Shown: piece by piece, positions 1 through 9,286 of the stretch
Numbering within the stretch: position 1 is the stretch's first letter
Layout: every line of letters begins with the position of its first letter
NCBI RefSeq assembly: GCF_002934685.1
Contig: NZ_NKHL01000121.1
Location: 444,461 to 508,460, forward strand
Source of the DNA: Pseudomonas bohemica
GTDB taxonomy: Bacteria; Pseudomonadota; Gammaproteobacteria; Pseudomonadales; Pseudomonadaceae
Direction of reading: 5' to 3'
Length of the DNA: 64,000 nucleotides
Position numbers and translations under genes: made by a program
The notes under the pieces: generated by a model
What the model was told of the DNA's origin: nothing
The model's input: the letters and a program-made list of their open reading frames with translations, nothing else
Databases searched by the model: none

Positions 1-1537
1 AATATTCGCGCTGTTCGTTGCCCGGCGAGCTGGACTGCGGAAAGCTGCCGACGATCATGTCGTAGTCCCGCGAGCGGCGGCGAGTGATGTATTGCGAAAC
101 GTCGACCCGGCGAATTTCCAGGTTGATGCCGATGTCGGCCAGATTGCGCTTGAATGGCAGCAGCACCCGCTCGAATTCGGTCTGGGCCAGCAGGAATTCG
201 ATGCTGACCGGCTTGCCTTCGGTGTCGACCATCTTGTCGCCGACGATCTTCCAGCCTGCATCCTTGAGCAGGGCAAAGGCCTTGCGTTGCTGTTCGCGAA
301 TGATGCCGCTGCCGTCGGTGACCGGCAGTTTGAATTCTTCGCTGAACACCGGATCAGGCAATTTGTCGCGCAATGGTTCGAGGATTTTCAGCTCGGCTTC
401 CGAGGGCAGGCCGCGCGAGCCCATGTCCGAGTTGTCGAAATAGCTCTTGGTGCGCGTGTAGGTGCCGAAGAACAGCTGTTTGTTGGTCCACTCGAAATCC
501 AGCAGCAGGCTCAGGGCCTGACGCACGCGGATGTCCTGGAACATCGGTTTGCGCAGGTTGAAGATAAAACCCTGCATGCCCTGAGGGTTGCCGTTAGGGA
601 TTTCTTCCTTGATCAGTCGGCCTTCACGCACCGCCGGCACGTCGTAGGCGGTGGCCCAGTTCTTCGCGGTCATCTCCTGCCAAAAGTCGAAGGCTCCGGC
701 TTTCAAGGCCTCCAGCGCCACCGTGTTGTCGCGGTAGTAGTCGGTAGACAGCTTGTCGAAGTTATAGAAACCCTTGTTGACCGGCAGGTCCTTGCCCCAG
801 TAATCCTTGACCCGCTCGTAGCGCACCGAGCGGCCCGGCTTGACCTCGACCACCTTGTACGGGCCGCTGCCCAGGGGGATTTCCAGATTGCCCTTGCTGA
901 AATCGCGGGTAGCCCACCAGTGTTTCGGCAACACCGGCAACTGGCCGATGATCAACGGCAATTCACGGTTGTCGTTGTGCTTGAATTTGAACAGCACGGT
1001 CAGCGGGTCTTCCGCGACGGCTTGATCGATGTCCGCGTAGTAACTGCGGTAGAGCGGCGAGCCGTCCTTGATCAGCGTTTCGAAGCTGAACACCACGTCT
1101 TCAGCACGTACCGGATGGCCATCGTTGAAGCGGGCTTGCGGGCGCAGGTAGAAGCGCACCCAGCTGTTGTCCGGGGCTTTTTCGATCTTGCTGGCGATCA
1201 GGCCGTATTCGGTGAACGGCTCGTCCAGGCCCTGACGCATCAGCGTGTCATAGATCAGGCCGATGTCGTCCGCAGGCACGCCTTTGCTGATGAACGGGTT
1301 CAGGCTGTCGAAGCCGCCGAAGCCGGCGCTGCGCAGGATCCCGCCTTTGGGGGCGTCGGGGTTCACGTAATCGAAATGCTTGAAGTCGGCCGGGTATTTC
1401 GGTGCTTCGTTGTACAGCGTGATGGCATGTTGCGGGGCCGCTTGAGCTGAGCAGGCCGTTCCCAGCAAAAGCGGGGCTAGCAGGAACGGGCTCAGAAACA
1501 GGCCGCCAGCCCGCGTCAGGGAGCGGAGGGCAGTCAT
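1..1537 (-). CDS. Extracellular peptide-binding protein of ABC importer, first copy (3' end outside window)
   Basis: Family 5 solute-binding protein of the YejA/microcin C type, expected to bind oligopeptides in the periplasm and deliver them to an ABC permease. 512 codons are visible and the frame runs off the left edge, so the C-terminus is missing. An N-terminal signal peptide is clear (hydrophobic LLAPLLLGT stretch, then AQA). The mature part carries the family pattern YNEAPKYPADFKHFDYVNPDAPKG and PLGSGPYKVVEVKPGRSV. The ATG overlaps the stop of the upstream gene by four bases (ATGA), so the two paralogues are translationally coupled. Permease genes would be expected beyond the edge. Family call is firm; the substrate is inferred. 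Confidence 0.9.
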   Translation of the reverse strand, partial: MTALRSLTRAGGLFLSPFLLAPLLLGTACSAQAAPQHAITLYNEAPKYPADFKHFDYVNPDAPKGGILRSAGFGGFDSLNPFISKGVPADDIGLIYDTLMRQGLDEPFTEYGLIASKIEKAPDNSWVRFYLRPQARFNDGHPVRAEDVVFSFETLIKDGSPLYRSYYADIDQAVAEDPLTVLFKFKHNDNRELPLIIGQLPVLPKHWWATRDFSKGNLEIPLGSGPYKVVEVKPGRSVRYERVKDYWGKDLPVNKGFYNFDKLSTDYYRDNTVALEALKAGAFDFWQEMTAKNWATAYDVPAVREGRLIKEEIPNGNPQGMQGFIFNLRKPMFQDIRVRQALSLLLDFEWTNKQLFFGTYTRTKSYFDNSDMGSRGLPSEAELKILEPLRDKLPDPVFSEEFKLPVTDGSGIIREQQRKAFALLKDAGWKIVGDKMVDTEGKPVSIEFLLAQTEFERVLLPFKRNLADIGINLEIRRVDVSQYITRRRSRDYDMIVGSFPQSSSPGNEQREY

Positions 1538-3363
1538 TGGGTTTTCTCCGAAGGCTTGAGCCACCACGCACGCAGGCCCAGGGTGTAGGGCGGGGTGGTG
1601 ACGAAGGCGAACCGGTTGCGATACGCCAGACGATGAGTATTGAGATACCAGTTGGGAATCATGTAGTGCTGCCAGAGCAGGACGCGGTCCAGTGCCCGGG
1701 TGGCCGCGACCTGATCCTCCCGGGTTTTCGCCGCCAGCAGCTGATTGAGGAGGTTGTCCACCACCGGATTGGCAACACCCGCGTAATTCTTGCTGCCCTT
1801 GATGCTCGCCTGGCTGGAATGGAAGTACTGCCATTGCTCCAGGCCTGGACTGAGCGTCTGGTTCAGGGTCATCAGAATCATGTCGAAATCGAACTGGTCC
1901 AGGCGCTGTTTGTATTGGGCGCGATCGACGGTGCGCAGGCGAGCCTCGATGCCGATTCGCGTGAGGTCTTCGATATAGGGCTGCAGGATTCGTTCGAGGC
2001 CCGGGTTGACCAGAAGTATTTCGAAACGCAACGGTTGCCCGGCGTCGTTGGCGAGGCCGCGGTCGGTGAATTTCCAGCCCGCTCCGGCGAGCAGGCCGAG
2101 GGCATTGCGAATGGTGTCGCGAGGCACGCCGCCGCCATCGGTTTTCGACACGGCGAAGGGCTGAATGAACAGTTGCGCGGGCAGTTGGTTGCGATAGGGC
2201 GACAGATACAGAAACTCGCGGCCTGCGGGCAGATCGGTCGCGGAAAATTCGCTGTTGGGGTAGTAGCTGACCGAGCGCTTGTAGGCGTTGTTGAACAGCG
2301 TGCGGTTGGTCCACTCGAAGTTGAACATCAGGCCCAGCGCCTCACGCACCTTGATGTCGGCGAAGATGCCGCGCCGGGTATTCATGAACAGGCCCTGGGT
2401 CTGGGTCGGAATCCGGTGCGGAATCTGCGCCTTGATCACCTGGCCGTCGTTCACGGCAGGATAGTCATAACCGGTGAACCAGTTCTTGGCCTGATGCTCG
2501 ATGTAGATGTCGAACTCGCCCGCCTTGAAGGCTTCGAAGGCGACATCGGCGTCGCGATAGAACTCGACTTCCACGCGGTTGAAGTTGTATTTGCCGCGAT
2601 TGACCGGCAGATCCTTGCCCCAGTAATCCTTGACCCGTTCGAACACCAGGCTGCGTCCGGGCCGTACCTGGGTGATGCGATACGGCCCGCTGCCCAGTGG
2701 CGGCTCGAAGGTGGTGGCCTTGAAGTCGCGGTTCTTCCAGTAATGCTGTGGCAGTACCGGCAGCTCACCGAGGCGCAGGATCAGTAACGGATTGCCGGAG
2801 CGCTTGAACACGAAACGAATGCGATGGCGGTTCAGGATGTCCACCCGCTGCACTTCCTGCAGGGCTGTGCGGTATTGCGGGTGGCCGTCTTTCAACAGGG
2901 TTCTATAGGAAAAGGCAACGTCATAGGCCGTCATCGGCTTGCCATCGTGAAAGCGTGCTTCCGGGCGCAGGTTGAACACCACCCAACTGCGGTCTTCGCT
3001 GTATTCGACGGTTTTGGCGATCAGGCCGTAGCTGGAGGTGGGTTCGTCGCCGGACGGGTCATATTGCCCGGTGCCGACCATCAGCGGTTCGTTCAGCTCG
3101 CTGACGCCGTACTGGCCGAAATTGGGCGTCGATATCGGGCTGCTGCCCTTGAAGGTGTAGGGGTTGAGGGTATCGAACGTGCCGTTGGCCATGATTCGCA
3201 AGGTGCCAGCCTTCGGCGCCTCGGGATTGACCCAGTCGAAATGGGTGAAGCTGGCCGGATACTTGAGGACACCGAACTGTGCGTAACCATGGCTTTCACT
3301 GATGGTCGCGGCGGCCGTCGTGCTCAAGACCAGGCTGAAAATCATCAGCGAGAGGCGTATCAA
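1534..3363 (-). CDS. Extracellular peptide-binding protein of ABC importer, second copy
   Basis: Second YejA-like solute-binding protein, 609 aa, paralogous to the gene it overlaps by ATGA (shared blocks: HFDWVNPEAPKAGTLR, PLGSGPYRITQVRPGRSLVF, VKDYWGKDLPVN). N-terminal hydrophobic segment LSLMIFSLVLSTTAAA is a signal peptide. The start is a TTG: the frame is closed by a TGA upstream, the only nearby ATG (codon 7) has no Shine-Dalgarno, and an AGGA lies about 10 bases before the TTG. Two binding proteins in series before one permease set is common in pseudomonads. Peptide binding is family knowledge; the specific peptide is unknown. Confidence 0.9.
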   Translation of the reverse strand: MIRLSLMIFSLVLSTTAAATISESHGYAQFGVLKYPASFTHFDWVNPEAPKAGTLRIMANGTFDTLNPYTFKGSSPISTPNFGQYGVSELNEPLMVGTGQYDPSGDEPTSSYGLIAKTVEYSEDRSWVVFNLRPEARFHDGKPMTAYDVAFSYRTLLKDGHPQYRTALQEVQRVDILNRHRIRFVFKRSGNPLLILRLGELPVLPQHYWKNRDFKATTFEPPLGSGPYRITQVRPGRSLVFERVKDYWGKDLPVNRGKYNFNRVEVEFYRDADVAFEAFKAGEFDIYIEHQAKNWFTGYDYPAVNDGQVIKAQIPHRIPTQTQGLFMNTRRGIFADIKVREALGLMFNFEWTNRTLFNNAYKRSVSYYPNSEFSATDLPAGREFLYLSPYRNQLPAQLFIQPFAVSKTDGGGVPRDTIRNALGLLAGAGWKFTDRGLANDAGQPLRFEILLVNPGLERILQPYIEDLTRIGIEARLRTVDRAQYKQRLDQFDFDMILMTLNQTLSPGLEQWQYFHSSQASIKGSKNYAGVANPVVDNLLNQLLAAKTREDQVAATRALDRVLLWQHYMIPNWYLNTHRLAYRNRFAFVTTPPYTLGLRAWWLKPSEKTQ

Positions 3364-3454
3364 AGGGCGTTTGATCCTGGCAGCGGTCGGTCACAGTAAC
3401 AGCTTGTATGGGCTGGAAAAAGGGTGGAGGAGGACTGCGTTCTGGATTAGCCAT

Positions 3455-3545
3455 TGTGGGAGTGAGCTTGCTCACGAATGCTGATTTTCAGCCGCTGAAG
3501 TGCAGCGGATGTACCGGCCTTTTCGCGAGCAAGCTCACTCCCACA
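3455..3545. repeat. REPIN: two inverted REP sequences
   Basis: TGTGGGAGTGAGCTTGCTCA at the left is mirrored by GAGCAAGCTCACTCCCACA at the right, about 45 bases apart. This is the classical Pseudomonas REP doublet. It lies between mltD and the peptide-binding genes, all minus strand, and could separate their mRNAs. Confidence 0.85.
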
Positions 3546-3575
3546 GAGGTTCAGCGCAAACCAGAAGAACGCCGA

Positions 3576-5198
3576 TCAATGCGGCAAGTAAACCGTCAAC
3601 GTCTGCCCCGGCTTCAACGCCTGGCCGCTGCGCGGGTTCCAGCGTTTGAGGTGCTGCATTTCGACGTTGAAACGTTTGGCAACCAGGTACATCGAGTCGC
3701 CTTTCTGGATCTTGTACTGCATGGCCTTCTTGTCGGCGTCCTGGCCCTTGCCATTTGGGCTGATGTCGGCCTTGGCCACAGTGCGGACGCTCGATTTGGC
3801 GGCAGGCTTGCTGTTGTCCTGCATGACCAGCGTCTGGCCGACCTTCAGGTTGTAGCCGGACAACTTGTTCCAGTGTTGCAGGTCTTTGACGTCCACCTTG
3901 TTGATGCGCGCGATCTGACCGAGGTTTTCGCCTTTCTTCACTTTATAAGTGCGAGTGCGTGCCGGTTTCTCGTCGACTTCGGCCACTTCCTCGAACACCG
4001 GCATGGCCATTTTCATGCCCGGCTGCACCGGAATGGTCAACGCCTGGCCGCGCTTGAGATGGTTGCCGGACAGCTTGTTCAGATCCTTCAGCGTGCTGGT
4101 CGACACCTTGTAACGACTGGCGATGCTGGCCAGGCTGTCGCCCGGGCGCACGCGGTATTGCTGCCAGTCCACCAGCTCTTCGGGTTTCATGTTCGACAGG
4201 TTGGCGGTCAGCAGCTGCGATTTGGAAGTCGGCACCAGCAGATGCTGCGGGCCATCGATGGTCAGGCGCTTCTTGAACGCCGGGTTGAGCTGCATCAGCT
4301 CGTCTTCATCGATGTTGGCCATCTGCGCGACCTTGGTCAGGTCCATGCGCTGGTTCAACTCCACGACTTCGAAGTAAGGCTTGTTGTCGATCGGGCTGAG
4401 GTTGACGCCATAGGCTTGCGGCGACATGACCACTTGCGACAGGGCCAGCAGCTTCGGCACGTAATCGCGGGTCTCCTGCGGCAGCGGCAGGTTCCAGTAA
4501 TCGGTCGGCAGATTGAGCCTTTCGTTGCGTTCGATGGCGCGGCTGACGGTGCCTTCGCCAGCGTTGTAGGCCGCCAGGGCCAGCAGCCAGTCGCCATTGA
4601 ACATGTCATGCAGCTTGGTCAGATAGTCCAGCGCTGCGGTGGTAGATGCCGTGATGTCGCGACGGCCATCGTAGAAGTTGGTCTGACGAAGGTTGAAGTA
4701 GCGCCCCGTGGACGGGATGAACTGCCAGATGCCGGCGGCATCGCTGCGGGAAAGGGCCATCGGGTTGTAGGCACTTTCGATCACTGGCAGCAGGGCCAGC
4801 TCCAGCGGCATGTTGCGTTCTTCCAGGCGCTCGACGATGTAATGCATATAGAGGCTGCCGCGCTCGCCTGCCGTTTCGAGGAACGACGGGTTGTTGGCAT
4901 ACCACAGGCGTTGTTGGTCGATGCGCGGATTGAGGTCGTTGCCGTCCTGCAACTGAAAGCCCTGACGCATGCGTTCCCAGACGTCATGGGGCGGGGCCAG
5001 CGGGGCAGGTTTGCGGGCGACGAATACCGGTTTTGGCTTGGCGACGGCCGGCGCATGAGAGGCGTTGGTCGAGTTGGCAGACTCCAGGCTGCTGGTGGTC
5101 TGGCAGCCTGCCAAGGTAGCGCTCGCGACCACCGCGATTGCCTGAGCTAACCGAGTCAATGCGTCGGAATTAAAGGTTCTGCGTATAGATGACGACAT
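3576..5198 (-). CDS. mltD: Membrane-bound lytic murein transglycosylase D
   Basis: Cleaves the MurNAc-GlcNAc bond of peptidoglycan to 1,6-anhydro products, anchored to the outer membrane. 540 aa. The lipoprotein signal ends in LAGC with the acylated Cys at about residue 32. The SLT domain follows, with catalytic Glu141 in VIESAYNP and the family block AAGIWQFIPSTGRYF, then ALAAYNAGEG. Three LysM repeats bind glycan near residues 347-391, 418-461 and 494-540. The start ATG has no good Shine-Dalgarno (CCCCCAGCCA upstream), but no other Met precedes the lipobox. It follows gloB on the same strand, as is usual in pseudomonads. Confidence 0.96.
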   Translation of the reverse strand: MSSSIRRTFNSDALTRLAQAIAVVASATLAGCQTTSSLESANSTNASHAPAVAKPKPVFVARKPAPLAPPHDVWERMRQGFQLQDGNDLNPRIDQQRLWYANNPSFLETAGERGSLYMHYIVERLEERNMPLELALLPVIESAYNPMALSRSDAAGIWQFIPSTGRYFNLRQTNFYDGRRDITASTTAALDYLTKLHDMFNGDWLLALAAYNAGEGTVSRAIERNERLNLPTDYWNLPLPQETRDYVPKLLALSQVVMSPQAYGVNLSPIDNKPYFEVVELNQRMDLTKVAQMANIDEDELMQLNPAFKKRLTIDGPQHLLVPTSKSQLLTANLSNMKPEELVDWQQYRVRPGDSLASIASRYKVSTSTLKDLNKLSGNHLKRGQALTIPVQPGMKMAMPVFEEVAEVDEKPARTRTYKVKKGENLGQIARINKVDVKDLQHWNKLSGYNLKVGQTLVMQDNSKPAAKSSVRTVAKADISPNGKGQDADKKAMQYKIQKGDSMYLVAKRFNVEMQHLKRWNPRSGQALKPGQTLTVYLPH

Positions 5199-5297
5199 TG
5201 GCTGGGGGATAGTTCCAGTCGAAAATGTCGGGCGATTCTAGAAAGCGTCTTAACAACGGTCAACCTTTCAGAATTTTTATGCTGATCGGCCACCGGA

Positions 5298-6077
5298 TTA
5301 GAACTTATCTTTCCATGCGCGCAGGGCGGCAAAAACCGCTACAGGCGAGGTATTGTCCGTACCTGTCCGTTCGTCCGCTTTTTGTTTGACCGACGGTTGC
5401 GCGGCCCGAAGGAAAGGGTTGGTCTTGCGTTCCAGTTCCAGAGTCGACGGCAGGCTGATGCGGTTTTCCTCGCGCCAGCGGGTCACTTGTTCGAAGCGCC
5501 CGGTCACGTCCGGGTTGTTCGGCTCGACAGCCACGGCAAACCGCAGATTGCTCAGCGTGTATTCGTGAGCGCAGTAGACCCGTGTGTTGTCGGGCAGTGT
5601 CGCCAGTCGGCTCAAGGAGTGGTGCATCTGCTCCGGCGTGCCCTCGAACAGACGACCGCAGCCGGCCGCGAACAGCGTGTCGCCGGAAAACAGCACAGGC
5701 CGCTGCGGATCTTCGTGGTAGAACGCGATGTGCCCCAGGGTGTGGCCAGGAACCGCATGGACGACGAACCTGAGGCCGAGTACGGTGACCTCATCGTGGT
5801 CGGCCAGCGCGACGTCCCGGGCCGGGATTTTCTCGTTGGCCGGGCCGTAGACTTTGGCGCCGGTGAGGTTTTTCAGCTCGGCGACGCCACCGACGTGATC
5901 GGCGTGATGGTGAGTGATCAGAATGTCGCTCAGTTTCCAGTCGGGGTTGCGCGTCAGCCAGGCCAGCACCGGCGCAGCGTCACCCGGATCGACCACGGCA
6001 CAACGCTTGCTGGCATTGTCTTGTAACAACCAGATGTAGTTGTCGGTGAAAGCGGACAGGGCATCGATCTGTATCAT
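5298..6077 (-). CDS. gloB: Hydroxyacylglutathione hydrolase (glyoxalase II)
   Basis: Hydrolyses S-D-lactoylglutathione to D-lactate and glutathione, the second step of methylglyoxal detoxification. 259 aa, normal length. The metallo-beta-lactamase metal motif THHHADH is at residues 55-61, with further ligands in AVPGHTLGH, FSGDTLF and CAHEYT. The frame stays open upstream to 6158, but MIQIDALSAFTDNYIW is the conserved N-terminus of GloB, so I start at 6077. It faces the methyltransferase gene divergently across about 97 bases, the typical Pseudomonas arrangement. Confidence 0.96.
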   Translation of the reverse strand: MIQIDALSAFTDNYIWLLQDNASKRCAVVDPGDAAPVLAWLTRNPDWKLSDILITHHHADHVGGVAELKNLTGAKVYGPANEKIPARDVALADHDEVTVLGLRFVVHAVPGHTLGHIAFYHEDPQRPVLFSGDTLFAAGCGRLFEGTPEQMHHSLSRLATLPDNTRVYCAHEYTLSNLRFAVAVEPNNPDVTGRFEQVTRWREENRISLPSTLELERKTNPFLRAAQPSVKQKADERTGTDNTSPVAVFAALRAWKDKF

Positions 6078-6174
6078 GGCGCGATTCACTTGGCTGGAAA
6101 CAAAGCGCAATCTTAGAGTCTGAACAGGTTCCACGCGAGTACCTCTCGCGCAGGACATCTCATGGAGACCGGAA

Positions 6175-6933
6175 ATGACCGATGAAGCGTTCGCCCAGGC
6201 CGACCCCGAATGGCTTGAGTTGATCAGCTCTGCCCGTGAGTGGTTGTCCGGACCCGTGGGGCAGTTGCTGCTGGAAGAAGAGCGGCGGGTGCTTGAAGAA
6301 GAACTCGAGCGGTTTTTCGGCGGCTATCTGGTGCATTACGGCCCCTCGGCGCAGAAACCGCCCGACGCCAAGCAGGTGCAGCGCAACGTGCGCCTGGGTG
6401 CGCCATTGCCGGGTGTGGAGATTGTCTGCGAAGAGCAGGCCTGGCCGCTGAGCGAGCACGCTGCCGATGTGGTGGTGATGCAACATGGTCTGGATTTCTG
6501 CCTGTCGCCCCATGGCCTGTTGCGCGAAGCTGCCAGCAGTGTCCGGCCCGGTGGTCATCTGGTGATCATCGGCATCAATCCCTGGAGCACCTGGGGCATC
6601 CGCCATATCTTCGCCAACGACGCATTGCGCCGGGCACGCTGCATCTCGCCTTCTCGAGTCGGTGATTGGCTCAACCTGCTGGGCTTCGCGCTGGAGAAAC
6701 GTCGGTTCGGGTGCTATCGTCCGCCGCTCGCTTCGCCTGCGTGGCAGAACCGCTTGTCGGGGCTGGAGCGTCTGGGCGGCGGTTGGCAGAGCCCCGGTGG
6801 CGGCTTCTATTTATTAGTCGCACGCAAGCTGGTGGTGGGACTGCGACCGGTGCGCATGCCGCGACGCGAACCGATGGGCAAATTGCTGCCGCTGCCGATG
6901 GCCAAGGTCAACCGGCGCACTCCCGAGCCTTGA
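6175..6933 (+). CDS. Class I SAM-dependent methyltransferase
   Basis: 252 aa. Residues around ADVVVMQHGLDF, LLREAASSVRPGGHLVIIGINPWS and the following helix match the Methyltransf_11 fold used by the gloB-linked methyltransferase of pseudomonads. The substrate is not known. The N-terminal glycine-rich SAM motif is weak (PLPGVEIVCEEQAWPL). A GGAGA Shine-Dalgarno precedes the ATG. The gene sits between gloB (divergent) and rnhA (co-directional, 47 bases downstream), a conserved order in the genus. Confidence 0.85.
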   Translation: MTDEAFAQADPEWLELISSAREWLSGPVGQLLLEEERRVLEEELERFFGGYLVHYGPSAQKPPDAKQVQRNVRLGAPLPGVEIVCEEQAWPLSEHAADVVVMQHGLDFCLSPHGLLREAASSVRPGGHLVIIGINPWSTWGIRHIFANDALRRARCISPSRVGDWLNLLGFALEKRRFGCYRPPLASPAWQNRLSGLERLGGGWQSPGGGFYLLVARKLVVGLRPVRMPRREPMGKLLPLPMAKVNRRTPEP

Positions 6934-6980
6934 CGGCCGGCGGGTGGATCGAGCCTTCTCAAATTCTGGAAAAAGCCGTA

Positions 6981-7433
6981 ATGAGCGATACCGTAGAACT
7001 CTTCTCCGATGGCGCCTGCAAGGGCAATCCTGGCCCCGGCGGTTGGGGCGCACTGCTGGTGTGCAAAGGCGTAGAAAAGGAACTCTGGGGCGGTGAAGCC
7101 AACACCACCAACAACCGCATGGAGCTGCTTGGGGCGATCCGCGGTCTGGAAGAACTCAAGCGGCCTTGCGACGTGATTTTGGTGACCGACTCGCAATACG
7201 TGATGAAGGGCATCACCGAGTGGATGGTCAACTGGAAGAAACGCGGTTGGAAGACCGCAGCGAAGGAACCAGTGAAGAACGCCGACCTGTGGATGCAGCT
7301 GGACGAGCAGGTCAACCGCCATAACGTGACCTGGAAATGGGTCCGCGGACACATCGGCCACCATGGCAACGAACGCGCCGATCAGTTGGCCAACCGTGGA
7401 GTCGATGAGGTGCGCGGCATCAAGCATGGATAG
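6981..7433 (+). CDS. rnhA: Ribonuclease HI
   Basis: Degrades the RNA strand of RNA-DNA hybrids. 150 aa, standard length. All catalytic residues are present at canonical positions: Asp10, Glu48, Asp70 and Asp134, with His124. FSDGACKGNPGPGG and VTDSQYV are diagnostic. An upstream in-frame extension to 6666 overlaps the methyltransferase and is ignored, because MSDTVELFSDG is the true N-terminus. dnaQ follows in the same direction, whereas in E. coli the pair is divergent. Confidence 0.98.
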   Translation: MSDTVELFSDGACKGNPGPGGWGALLVCKGVEKELWGGEANTTNNRMELLGAIRGLEELKRPCDVILVTDSQYVMKGITEWMVNWKKRGWKTAAKEPVKNADLWMQLDEQVNRHNVTWKWVRGHIGHHGNERADQLANRGVDEVRGIKHG

Positions 7434-7607
7434 TGATGTCGAACGCCTTAAGCGCGCTTGCCTGCGATGCGAAATGTCGAGCGCTGAACATGCGTTGGAT
7501 GTACCGGCCTTTCGCGCGCACGCGCGCTGCTACAGTTCCAGGACCGTAGTCAGTCCATTGCCGTTTGCCCGTGTTAATATCCGCGCCTGCAACCGAGGCG
7601 CCAGGCA
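7434..7607. other. rnhA-dnaQ intergenic region with degenerate REP-like sequence
   Basis: Between rnhA and dnaQ, around 7453-7535, a stretch includes GATGTACCGGCCTTTCGCG. The same GTACCGGCCTTTTCGCG wording occurs inside the REPIN near 3510, so this looks like a decayed REP doublet. A TAATAT at 7575-7580 could be a -10 element, but no -35 stands at the right spacing. Confidence 0.4.
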
Positions 7608-8369
7608 ATGACTGCACAAAACATCATCACTGAACGAAGAGTCGTACTCGACACCGAAACCACCGGTATGCCCGTCACCGACGGCCACCGGGTGATCGAG
7701 ATCGGTTGTGTCGAGGTAATCGGTCGGCGGCTGACCGGGCGGCACTTCCACGTTTACCTGCAGCCGGATCGCGAAAGCGACGAGGGCGCGATCGGCGTCC
7801 ACGGCATTACGGACCAGTTCCTGATCGGCAAGCCACGCTTCGCCGAAGTCGCCGATGAGTTCTACGAGTTCATCAAGGGCGCGCAACTGATCATTCACAA
7901 CGCGCCCTTCGACGTTGGCTTCCTCAATAACGAATTTGCCCTGATCGGACAGCACGACCGCGCCGACCTGACGACCTATTGCTCGGTGCTCGACACCCTG
8001 GCCATGGCACGTGAGCGTCATCCGGGGCAGCGCAACAGTCTTGATGCGCTGTGTAAACGCTACGACGTCGACAACTCAGGGCGGGAGCTGCACGGCGCCT
8101 TGCTCGACTCCGAGATTCTGGCGGACGTCTACCTGGCGATGACCGGTGGCCAGACCACCCTGTCCTTGGCCGGTAACAATGATGGCGAAGGTGGGGCGGA
8201 TCGTCCCACCGAAATTCGTCGCATCGTCAATCGCACGCCGGGACGCGTCATCGTCGCCAGCGAGGCTGAATTGGCAGATCATGAAGCCCGCCTGGCGGTT
8301 ATCGCCAAGTCTGCCGGGGCTCCGGCGCTGTGGACGCAGTTGCTCGAGGTACAGGCTCAGGCCCAGTAG
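7608..8369 (+). CDS. dnaQ: DNA polymerase III epsilon subunit (3'-5' proofreading exonuclease)
   Basis: Proofreading exonuclease of the replicative polymerase. 253 aa. ExoI is LDTETTG (Asp15, Glu17), ExoII lies in IIHNAPFDVGFL, and ExoIII is the ELHGALLDSEILADVYL block with the His and Asp that mark DEDDh exonucleases. The C-terminal tail should contain the polymerase alpha-binding region. It follows rnhA on the same strand after about 170 bases. Confidence 0.97.
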   Translation: MTAQNIITERRVVLDTETTGMPVTDGHRVIEIGCVEVIGRRLTGRHFHVYLQPDRESDEGAIGVHGITDQFLIGKPRFAEVADEFYEFIKGAQLIIHNAPFDVGFLNNEFALIGQHDRADLTTYCSVLDTLAMARERHPGQRNSLDALCKRYDVDNSGRELHGALLDSEILADVYLAMTGGQTTLSLAGNNDGEGGADRPTEIRRIVNRTPGRVIVASEAELADHEARLAVIAKSAGAPALWTQLLEVQAQAQ

Positions 8370-8415
8370 CGATTGCTACAGTGATGTAACCTTTCGACGG
8401 TGCAGGAGGCTCAAG

Positions 8416-8982
8416 GTGACCATGTCGGATCCGACGCTGAGCGTCCGTGTCGCGGACCAGTACTTCGAGGATTACATCCTCAACAGCGAGTTCACCTTCA
8501 CGGTCACTGGCTACGCTCAGGTGCAGATCGGCCAACCCGTGGCGCAGTGGCCTGTCGCGCCGGTCGAGCCTTACCTGAAGAATTACGGGATCGATTCAGA
8601 AGAGTTCTGCAACTATCGCGAGGGCGGGGACGGCACTGTGCTGGTGGCGTGGCTCGGCGAAGACCCGGTCGGGCACGTGGTGATCAGCAAGCACTGGAAC
8701 GGCTTCGCGCACATCGATGAGTTGGCCGTGGACACCGCCGCCCGCCGCAATGGCATTGCCCGCAAACTCCTGGATGTCGCGCAGTTCTGGAGCCGTAAGC
8801 ACAACCTGCCCGGTATCACGCTCGAAACTCAGAACAACAATCTCGCAGCATGCAGGCTGTACGAAAATTACGGATTTGTGGTCGGCGGGGTCGATTACCT
8901 GCGCTATCGCGCCATCGACCCGGCTACCGAAGAAGCGGCGATATTCTGGTATCTGCTGTTCGACGACAGCGTAGGCAGTTGA
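8416..8982 (+). CDS. GNAT N-acetyltransferase, streptothricin-acetyltransferase-like
   Basis: About 188 aa. The acetyl-CoA site is visible as HIDELAVDTAARRNGIARKL (RxxGxA loop), and LETQNNNLAACRLYENYGF is the usual GNAT beta-5/alpha-4 block. The pattern GHVVISKHWNGFAHIDEL resembles streptothricin (nourseothricin) acetyltransferases, but residues alone do not show the substrate. AGGAGG at 8404-8409 stands 6 bases before a GTG (8416) and 12 before an ATG (8422), both in frame. I favour the GTG; the ATG would give 186 aa. The gene stands alone 46 bases after dnaQ. Confidence 0.8.
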   Translation: MTMSDPTLSVRVADQYFEDYILNSEFTFTVTGYAQVQIGQPVAQWPVAPVEPYLKNYGIDSEEFCNYREGGDGTVLVAWLGEDPVGHVVISKHWNGFAHIDELAVDTAARRNGIARKLLDVAQFWSRKHNLPGITLETQNNNLAACRLYENYGFVVGGVDYLRYRAIDPATEEAAIFWYLLFDDSVGS

Positions 8983-9073
8983 AAGCCACGAGCCCCAAGC
9001 CGAACCCGGCCAGTCGCAAGCTCACGGACCGCCTTTAACTTGCAGCTTATGGCTCAAAGCTCATAACTGCCTT

Positions 9074-9286
9074 TCAGACCGTGCGGGTCAGCTTGATGCC
9101 CGACTGCACCAATTCGAACTCGTCACCGCCCAGATGATTCACGCGGTCGCCAATGGCCAGGCGATAGGTCGACAGGGGCTCCTCGCCGTCAGCCTCGTCG
9201 GGCTGTGATTCACGGAATTCATGCACCGGGTAAACGCGGCCTTCCGCATCTCTGGCATGAAATTGCCCAACTAGAACTGAAGCCAT
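9074..9286 (-). CDS. Conserved small hypothetical protein
   Basis: 70 aa starting MASVLVGQFHARDAEGRVYP and ending with IKLTRTV. It is acidic, has no membrane segment and contains no motif I recognise; the wording looks like a conserved small Pseudomonas protein of unknown role. The frame is open to 9403, but the extra 39 residues look non-coding. The Met at 9286 has an AGAGG about 11 bases upstream. It converges with the acetyltransferase gene. Confidence 0.65.
   Translation of the reverse strand: MASVLVGQFHARDAEGRVYPVHEFRESQPDEADGEEPLSTYRLAIGDRVNHLGGDEFELVQSGIKLTRTV

Noticed and set aside
92..1450. 452-codon open frame on the plus strand
   Set aside because: Exact antisense of the first peptide-binding protein; the product has no family features and its length follows from high-GC codon bias.
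1537..2787. 416-codon open frame on the plus strand
   Set aside because: Antisense shadow of the second peptide-binding protein.
3408..5150. 580-codon open frame on the plus strand
   Set aside because: Covers mltD in antisense; the MltD frame has lipobox, catalytic Glu and three LysM repeats.
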